DNA of 64,000 nucleotides. It comes from Candidatus Acidiferrum typicum (lineage in GTDB: Bacteria > Acidobacteriota > Terriglobia > Acidiferrales > UBA7541). Where the stretch lies: NCBI GenBank assembly GCA_002478115.1, contig DLMH01000168.1:1-64000 (forward strand), given 5' to 3'. A program made the translations under genes and the position numbers. The notes under the pieces were generated by a model. The model was not told the origin of the DNA and ran no database searches. It was given only the letters and a program-made list of their open reading frames with translations. Positions 58,214 to 64,000 of the stretch are shown here, piece after piece. Position 1 is the stretch's first letter. The number at the start of each line of letters is the position of its first letter.

Positions 58214-59143
58214 TCATGTGAATTGGCCGTTCGCGTTATCCACGAAGGCAGCCTTTTCGGGCCAGACAAGACTGATGTTCCGCTGAGGAAGCCAGTTGAC
58301 CGAGTTCGGATGGGGCTTTCTAGGTAAGAGAATGGCCATGTTGGGCTTTCCGAATTTCTTCTCGACTTGAAAGGCGTAGTCCAAAAGCTGGCCGACGGCC
58401 ATGCGTATGTGTTCCCTGCTGATCGAGCTCTTTGCCTCGATCAAATTTCGGCGCTTCATTTCGAAGCCATCGCACTGAAGGTTTCCATATTTTGTTGTGG
58501 CGAGATTGCGTCCACGACGTTTCAACCAGCGCTGATAGCCTATCAGCAGGCAAGCTTCATTTTTCCTTGCCTTCGTAACTTGCTTTTTTGAACGAACCAA
58601 ATAGTCCAGTTGATGGTGTCTCGGAGAATCCACCAGTTGGGTTTCGCTGAGGCGATGTTCCTCAGATCTGACCAGGAGTGGCTTTGCTGAATCTCTCTCC
58701 CCCCTTCGTGGGAGTTGGCGCTCCATCCATTTGCAAACTCGCGCTTGAGCCTTATTAGTGTCGGGGTAAAGTCTCGTCAAAGAGGCGGTATGGTGAAGAA
58801 TGTTAACGATGTGGATGTCAGCCGGCGCTTTGCTCGTGGCGACAAATGGTGAGAGTTGTCTCATGGCGCCGAAATGTTCGGGTGTCTTTACAAGCTTAGT
58901 CGTCCGTTTAGCTCCGCCCTTAACTACCCCGAAGCCGACAATTTCTGGCGCCCAATGGTGGCGTCTAGCAATTAGAATAACGTCTCCAGGCACGATCTCA
59001 TGCACGAATCTATAGCCGATCTGGTGGTCGCCCGGCTTGTATCCCATGAAAGCCGCGTGTCCGCGGACTGATGCTCGCTTCCAACCGGGGACAGTCGGAT
59101 TGTGGTTCTTGACGTTAGGGGATACCAACCAATACGATCTCAT
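58214..59143 (-). CDS. PUA/EVE-like domain plus nuclease-like domain protein
   Basis: The 309-residue protein begins with a region resembling PUA/EVE modified-base readers (SYWLVSPNVKNHNPTVPGWK, then GDVILIARRHHWAPEIVGFG). After a basic linker it ends in a nuclease-like part: LQCDGFEMKRRNLIEAKSSI, where the Asp and the Glu-Ala-Lys form a PD-(D/E)XK core near residues 230-247, and HIRMAVGQLLDYAFQ follows as in many restriction enzymes. It is likely a modification-dependent restriction enzyme. It lies 63 bases after the type III res gene, same strand. Confidence 0.7.
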   Translation of the reverse strand: MRSYWLVSPNVKNHNPTVPGWKRASVRGHAAFMGYKPGDHQIGYRFVHEIVPGDVILIARRHHWAPEIVGFGVVKGGAKRTTKLVKTPEHFGAMRQLSPFVATSKAPADIHIVNILHHTASLTRLYPDTNKAQARVCKWMERQLPRRGERDSAKPLLVRSEEHRLSETQLVDSPRHHQLDYLVRSKKQVTKARKNEACLLIGYQRWLKRRGRNLATTKYGNLQCDGFEMKRRNLIEAKSSISREHIRMAVGQLLDYAFQVEKKFGKPNMAILLPRKPHPNSVNWLPQRNISLVWPEKAAFVDNANGQFT

Positions 59144-59206
59144 GTATTCGAAGCACCGCAACTTCTTTTGATATTCGCAAAATGACTTTTAGCGCTTACC
59201 AACCGT

Positions 59207-62194
59207 TCAGACATCGTCGGCTGAAACGACTACATCAAACGGAACGCCAATAGCGTCAAAGTGCTTTTCGCCGCAGCGAACCTTGTCGGCTTCGCTCGTG
59301 CGCAGTTTCAGGTAATCCCGAGTTCCTTTCGTTTCGCGCACCAGATACAAGGCGAGGCCATCTTGCTTGAGAATGGCCCAATCGGGATTGTATTTGCCGA
59401 TGGGAGTGTCGACCAAAAACCAATGCGGTAGTTTTACAAAGAGCTTGATGTCGTCGCGCTCGTTCAGGCGTTTAGCGAATTCACGCTCTATCTCTGAATC
59501 GTACACCACATACTCGTAGACTGATTTTTCTACCTGAAGCGCCTTAAGGTAGTTGATTAGCTCTTCGTCCTTGAAAAGTAGCATTTCCCACTCGGCAACC
59601 GATCCTTCTCCGAGAATCCTCTCGTACTTGATCCCATCTACGAGAAGGCGGTGAAGCTCGTTCTTAAGAATGGTTGCTACTGCATCCATAAAACGCTGCG
59701 GATTATTGAAGAACTCGCCCAATTTTCCAGATTCCTTCAGGACACGAACAAGGGTTGACCGGGTAAGCTCGGTCTCGTTCTGTAGATAAGCTAGCAAATC
59801 CGGAACCGGCCCTCCGTATACCACCTTTTCCTCCGCCACACTGACTGCTTCTGCCGTGACGCCGCCTTTTTCCACGCCCAATCGTCCAGCCACGAGACGG
59901 ATGCGCGGCTTCTCAATTCGTTCCATTTGCTTTAACGCATAGACGGCTCGTTGCACCAACACATCCGTCTCGAATTCAACCCTATAAGTAGTCTTCGGCT
60001 TGATTCGCTTCCAAAGTTCCGCAAACTCAGGGGTAAGCGTGACCTCTTTCCTCAGCCGGTTTGTTCCCTCGTCACGCGCTCTTCGAATGTGGCGTTCGAT
60101 CTGGAAGGATGCCAACAGGTCAACGACGGCGGGGGCCAGGTCCTTCTGGCCTTCTGGCAACTCGACTTTGAAGTCTGGACGTTTGGGGTCAAAGGCTGGC
60201 TGAAGACGACCATCGCCGTCGAGCATTTTCTGCTCAATCAGCGCGGCCTGGATGATCCCCGCCGCCTCACGGCCAATGGGTTTCTCCTCGCCGTCCACCA
60301 CGCGTGTCAGCTTCGCGATTGCAGCGAGTGAAATCTTGCCAAAGGTTACCCCGCAGTCTTCTTCGTACTCGTTCTGGAGTGCCTTTGCGAAATCCTCATA
60401 GCTCTCGTTTGCCATCACGTAGAGCTTGTTGATGGAGTCATCGAAGACGCGCAAGCCGTTTTGGTCTACGGGCAAGCGGAGGCCGCGTCCAATCTCCTGG
60501 CGCTTCTTGAGCGCACTCTTGGTCTCGTTCAGAGTGCAAATCTGAAAAACGTTCGGATTGTCCCACCCTTCCCGCAATGCTGAGTGGCTGAAAATGAAAC
60601 GAAGCGGCTCGTCCGATGAGAGCAAGCGTTCCTTTTCCTTCATGATCAGGTTGTAGACATCGTCGTCGGCCTGCGTATCGCCGCTTGTGTCCTTCAGGAT
60701 GCCCTTTCGGTCTTGGGCGAAATATCCGTTGTGCAGCTTCTCCACGGGTTCCTTGAGCCAAGGAATGTCCTTGAATCGCTGGTCTTTCGCCCAATTGGCT
60801 AACTCAGCCTCAAAAGCCTCGGCGAATTTGCCTTTCACTGCCTTCCCCTCGCCATCGTAATCGCGGTAGTTCGCGACGCGATCAATGAAAAACAGCGAAA
60901 GAACCTTGATGCCTCTCTCTCCTGCCGACTCGCGAACCTGCAACTCTTTCTCCAAGTGTCGTTTGATCGTGTCCTTGATTTGGGAACGCCACACATCCTC
61001 CCGCAGCCCCCCGACCTCCTCGCCAAGCCGCAGAGTGCGGCCACTGCTGAATCGAATGTACTCACGGCCCGGTTCGGCGTTAATTTCTGTCACCTCGAAA
61101 CCGGTCCTGTAGTTTGCGCGCTCCTCCGACAATACAAATAGATCAGCGCCTTGCTTCACCGTAATCGATTTCTCCTTCGGTCCCTGTGGTGTCTGAACAT
61201 GAATCCGTAGCTTAGCTTTGATGCCGTTCTTGTAATCGATTTTCTCGACGCGCACGAAGGCATCATTTGCCGCTCCCTCTGCCTTGGCACTTCCCACGAT
61301 GATCTGCTTGACCAGCTTCAGCTCGAAGGCACGTATCGGATCGAGCCGGTAGACCAGGTTGTAGGGATTCACGTGAGTGGCCGAATATCGCAGCGTGCAC
61401 AGAGGATTGAGCGCTTTGATAGCCTCCTGCGCCTTATCCGTTCTATCCACGCTCTGCGGTTCATCAATTATCACTATGGGCCGCGCCGCCTGCACGAACT
61501 CAATCGGCTGGCGTCCAGAGAGCTTGTCGCTCTCTTTGTAGATGACGTTGCTTTTTTGCTGCTCCTCAGTTCCGGTGAAGTTCTTTCGAAACGCATCAAT
61601 GTTGATTACAAGAATCTGAACTGTGTTGCTGGTGGCAAACTCGCGCAGCCGGTTGACCTTCTTTGCGTCATAAACGAAATGTTCGAATGGCAGGTTGTTA
61701 TATAGGGCACGGAAGTGTTCGGCGGTAATTTCGATGTTCTTCAGCACGCCTTCGCGGATAGCAACGCTCGGCACAACGATGATGAACTTCTGAAACCCGT
61801 AACGGAGAGACAGCTCGAAAATTGTTCGCAGGTAGACGTAGGTTTTTCCGGTGCCCGTTTCCATTTCTACTGAAAAGTGCGGGCACTGGCGCGAGACGTT
61901 CGCTGCGGTGTCAAAAAGCTCCCATCCTTCAAGTGGAACCTTCGGCTCGGCCACTTCGATTTCATTGTGGGCCTGAACGGTGCGGGTATTCGTGAGAAGT
62001 GAATCTTCGACCAAGAGCAGGCGATTGCCTACACCTAGTTCTGTTTGTTCCTGCCCCGCAAACAAGCCACCCAAGCCAGCGACGCTTATAACGGCGTACT
62101 CGGGCGCACCTTGTGGCTGGCCCTCAAAAAGATCAGCAACGGCCGCCACGGCGTTGATCTGGAACTGCTGGTCTGCGTCAAATTGAAGCTTCAA
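59207..62194 (-). CDS. Type III restriction enzyme, Res subunit
   Basis: The 995-residue protein is the ATP-dependent restriction subunit. The SF2 helicase motifs are visible: Walker A METGTGKTY, DEPQ in VIIDEPQSVD, SAT in RYSATHVNPYN, and motif VI GRGLRLP. The C-terminal nuclease core reads KYNPDWAILKQDGLALYLV then RETKG, with the Asp and Glu-x-Lys of the PD-(D/E)XK fold. It cuts after translocation or sliding between head-to-head unmethylated sites together with Mod. It begins 12 bases after the mod stop. Confidence 0.93.
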   Translation of the reverse strand: MKLQFDADQQFQINAVAAVADLFEGQPQGAPEYAVISVAGLGGLFAGQEQTELGVGNRLLLVEDSLLTNTRTVQAHNEIEVAEPKVPLEGWELFDTAANVSRQCPHFSVEMETGTGKTYVYLRTIFELSLRYGFQKFIIVVPSVAIREGVLKNIEITAEHFRALYNNLPFEHFVYDAKKVNRLREFATSNTVQILVINIDAFRKNFTGTEEQQKSNVIYKESDKLSGRQPIEFVQAARPIVIIDEPQSVDRTDKAQEAIKALNPLCTLRYSATHVNPYNLVYRLDPIRAFELKLVKQIIVGSAKAEGAANDAFVRVEKIDYKNGIKAKLRIHVQTPQGPKEKSITVKQGADLFVLSEERANYRTGFEVTEINAEPGREYIRFSSGRTLRLGEEVGGLREDVWRSQIKDTIKRHLEKELQVRESAGERGIKVLSLFFIDRVANYRDYDGEGKAVKGKFAEAFEAELANWAKDQRFKDIPWLKEPVEKLHNGYFAQDRKGILKDTSGDTQADDDVYNLIMKEKERLLSSDEPLRFIFSHSALREGWDNPNVFQICTLNETKSALKKRQEIGRGLRLPVDQNGLRVFDDSINKLYVMANESYEDFAKALQNEYEEDCGVTFGKISLAAIAKLTRVVDGEEKPIGREAAGIIQAALIEQKMLDGDGRLQPAFDPKRPDFKVELPEGQKDLAPAVVDLLASFQIERHIRRARDEGTNRLRKEVTLTPEFAELWKRIKPKTTYRVEFETDVLVQRAVYALKQMERIEKPRIRLVAGRLGVEKGGVTAEAVSVAEEKVVYGGPVPDLLAYLQNETELTRSTLVRVLKESGKLGEFFNNPQRFMDAVATILKNELHRLLVDGIKYERILGEGSVAEWEMLLFKDEELINYLKALQVEKSVYEYVVYDSEIEREFAKRLNERDDIKLFVKLPHWFLVDTPIGKYNPDWAILKQDGLALYLVRETKGTRDYLKLRTSEADKVRCGEKHFDAIGVPFDVVVSADDV

Positions 62195-62206
62195 GTGCGT
62201 CTCGCC

Positions 62207-64000
62207 TCATACAGTTCTGAAACGTCTTGCGTCGCTCTTGGCTTCGCGTCTGTCTGTCGGCTCGAAAATGTGCGCCGCATTCGTTTTGAGCTGGTCATTC
62301 CCAGCGAATCCTTCGTCTAGGCACACGATACGTTCCGGTTTGCGTTCCGCGATAGCACGGATCAGTTCGAGGGTCAGTGTGCGGTCCAAACAGATCAGAA
62401 GCTGTCCCCCCGCCACGCTATGCACGGGCTTGCCGGCGAGTTCGAAGGTTTCAACTGGCGTCGCAAGCGGATAGCCACTCTTGAGAAGAACCTCGTAAAG
62501 GATGTCCTGGTCTGTTCGCCCGTCCCGAACGTGACTGACGTGTAGTTCAAGCTGCCGCCCCAGTGCTGACGCGTCGTGAGGCACATCTGCGTTCCAGGGT
62601 GCTAAGTTAGATTCGGCCAGTTTGAAAACTCTAAAGCCTCGATCCTGTTCTGGCGCATCGCCAAGTTTCAGCTTGCCTGCCTGCTCTTGGTTTAGGTTCT
62701 TTATGACTCGGCGGACGCGTTCCTTGGTTATCTCGGCGATAGTGGAGAAGTCCGTTCGCTCGGTCTTCTCGGGAAGCTGAATCAAGATGAATTGTCGCCT
62801 TCCATGATCTCTCGCGTTCATTTCAAGGACGGCTTGAGCCGTCGTTCCACTCCCGGCAAAGAAATCAAGCACAATCCCATCATCATTACATGAGAGCTCA
62901 ATCATCCGCTGTATAAGGCGCGTTGGTTTCGGCGACTCGAAGACAATCGCACCGAAAAGCTCCTTTAGTTCAGTGGTTGCCTCTTGGGTGTGGCCGACGT
63001 CTTCATATCCCCAGATGGATCTGGGTACCACCTTGTCCATTTCAGACAAGAAAAGCTTCATTCGGGGGAATTTAGCCAACCCGTCAGCCCCCCAGTAGAG
63101 CTTATTTTCAGCGATGTATCGGTCGGTGACATCCCTGCCATACTTCCAAACAGCAGTGTCCTTCGGCCATACTTGCTCTCCTGTCGCAGGATTTGGTATC
63201 GGATAGTACAGATTTGGGCGCTCATCCTTCGATTTGTTACAAGTGTACGTCGCGGAGTTCCATGGGCCTCGGGGATCGTTATCAGGGTTCTTGTAATATT
63301 CTAGTTGTTCCTCAGTTCTTTCCAGCTTGAACGGCCTCCACACCTGCTTGTTGCGGGCATATACGAGAACATAATCGTGGTCGCTGCTGAACCATTGGGC
63401 GTCGTTGGCGGGAGATACCTTTTTTTGCCAAACGATAGAGGCGACAAAATTCTCCTCGCCGAATACTTCGTGACACAACTTCTTAAGGTTTTCCTCTTCC
63501 TGATTGTCGATGGTTATGAATATTACTCCGTCTTCTCGTAGTAGATTTCTTGCCAGATAAAGGCGTGGATACATCATGTTGAGCCACTTTGAATGAAATC
63601 GCCCATCAGCCTCTGTATTTGTTCCGAACTTCGCGCCTTCGGCGTCGACTTGGCCAGTGTATTTCAGATATGTCTGAAGGGACTCTGCAAAGTCATCCGG
63701 GTAAACGAAATCATTGCCAGTGTTGTAGGGCGGATCGATGTAAATCATCTTGATCTTGCCCAAGTAAGACTTCTGCAAGAGCTTCATCACTTCTAGGTTG
63801 TCGCCCTCGAGGACTAGGTTTCTCGTGGTATCGAAGTTGACGCTCTCTCCGACGCACGGGAGGAGAGTCCCGAGGGTCGGAGTCTGAATCGCCTTATAGG
63901 AGTCGGCCTTCCCCGGCCAGTTCATGCCATAGCGCTCTTTCCCGACATCCACCGCCTCGCCGAGGGCGAGCTTTAACCGATCAAAATCGAGTTTGTCACA
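62207..64000 (-). CDS. Type III modification methyltransferase, Mod subunit (5' end outside the window)
   Basis: At least 598 residues of the N6-adenine methyltransferase Mod are present. The catalytic DPPYNTG motif (within IYIDPPYNTGNDF) precedes the AdoMet site FAGSGTTAQAVLEMN, a beta-class order. The target-recognition region lies in between. The frame remains open to base 64000, and the residues there (KLDFDRLKLALGEAVDVGKERYGMNWPGK region) match the usual Mod N-terminus, so the true start lies beyond the edge and the GTG at 63952 is not it. The res gene follows after 12 bases. Confidence 0.93.
   Translation of the reverse strand, partial: CDKLDFDRLKLALGEAVDVGKERYGMNWPGKADSYKAIQTPTLGTLLPCVGESVNFDTTRNLVLEGDNLEVMKLLQKSYLGKIKMIYIDPPYNTGNDFVYPDDFAESLQTYLKYTGQVDAEGAKFGTNTEADGRFHSKWLNMMYPRLYLARNLLREDGVIFITIDNQEEENLKKLCHEVFGEENFVASIVWQKKVSPANDAQWFSSDHDYVLVYARNKQVWRPFKLERTEEQLEYYKNPDNDPRGPWNSATYTCNKSKDERPNLYYPIPNPATGEQVWPKDTAVWKYGRDVTDRYIAENKLYWGADGLAKFPRMKLFLSEMDKVVPRSIWGYEDVGHTQEATTELKELFGAIVFESPKPTRLIQRMIELSCNDDGIVLDFFAGSGTTAQAVLEMNARDHGRRQFILIQLPEKTERTDFSTIAEITKERVRRVIKNLNQEQAGKLKLGDAPEQDRGFRVFKLAESNLAPWNADVPHDASALGRQLELHVSHVRDGRTDQDILYEVLLKSGYPLATPVETFELAGKPVHSVAGGQLLICLDRTLTLELIRAIAERKPERIVCLDEGFAGNDQLKTNAAHIFEPTDRREAKSDARRFRTV

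Larger units (their letters stand above)
5542..64000. mobile_element. Integrative and conjugative element, left end at tRNA-Ile, right end beyond the window
   Basis: Directly after the tRNA-Ile come a tyrosine recombinase, an excisionase-like HTH gene, a complete-looking P-type conjugation set, then ssb, ArdC-like and parB maintenance genes interspersed with defence cargo. This combination defines an ICE or integrated conjugative plasmid. The left attachment site should lie in the tRNA 3' half (about 5521-5541). No second copy of that sequence long enough to be the right attachment site is present, so the element probably runs past 64000. A replication and partition set is present in part (primase, ssb, ParB), but no ParA or replication initiator is recognised. 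Confidence 0.8.

Noticed and set aside
1..64000. CRISPR array, rRNA operon, insertion sequence transposase or riboswitch
   Set aside because: I found no regularly spaced short repeats, no rRNA-like blocks, no DDE transposase gene and no fold matching a metabolite riboswitch.

Overview
The window looks like a chromosome segment of an Acidobacteriota species carrying the left part of a large integrative and conjugative element (ICE). The clearest taxonomic hint is a PadR regulator followed by an 880-residue ADOP permease (acidobacterial duplicated orphan permease family). No rRNA is present, so genus-level placement is not possible from the sequence.

Bases 1-5541 are ordinary chromosome: a DUF433/DUF5615 toxin-antitoxin pair, a short unknown gene whose last 54 bases recur as a lone fragment near base 169, a peroxiredoxin, a c-type cytochrome, a DUF3467 protein, a 5-oxoprolinase operon in the order pxpB-pxpC-pxpA, and a tRNA-Ile(GAT).

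The tRNA 3' end is followed directly by a tyrosine recombinase, and everything from there to base 64000 reads as one mobile element. From 5605 to 22032, all on the minus strand, lie the integrase, an excisionase-like HTH, a RepB-like primase, VirB11, VirD4, a replication-relaxation-type protein, several unknown genes and a P-type (Trb) type IV secretion set: VirB2, B3, B4, a small membrane protein, B9, B10, B5, B6 and B8. No relaxase is recognisable. From about 22 kb on, four minus-strand maintenance loci (ssb; an ArdC-like antirestriction gene; parB and a small companion) alternate with cargo. The ssb, ardC and parB genes each have a GC-rich hairpin 10-20 bases past the stop codon. Their upstream regions contain repeats: ssb and ardC share a 79-bp near-identical block, while the parB locus and the small gene before virD4 each have a 135-bp nested inverted repeat.

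The cargo is rich in defence and conflict genes. It includes an ECF sigma/anti-sigma pair; a bacterial ubiquitin-like operon (two-domain Ubl, E2-like/E1 fusion, DUF6527) with a GhoS-like protein and a divergent XRE/ImmA pair; a membrane-anchored TPR-CHAT peptidase coupled to a PDZ-S41 protease; and PadR/ADOP. It also holds a 1622-residue NERD-kinase-kinase-SF1 helicase with a winged-helix partner; a DUF3800 protein with a 1135-residue unrecognised helical protein and divergent nuclease-like genes; a TrlF-type PHP-ATPase; a PUA/EVE-like protein with a nuclease domain; and a type III restriction-modification system whose mod gene runs off the right edge. The best candidates for undescribed biology are the NERD-kinase-helicase pair, the CHAT-S41 pair, the DUF3800/1135-residue locus and the paired 135-bp structured elements.
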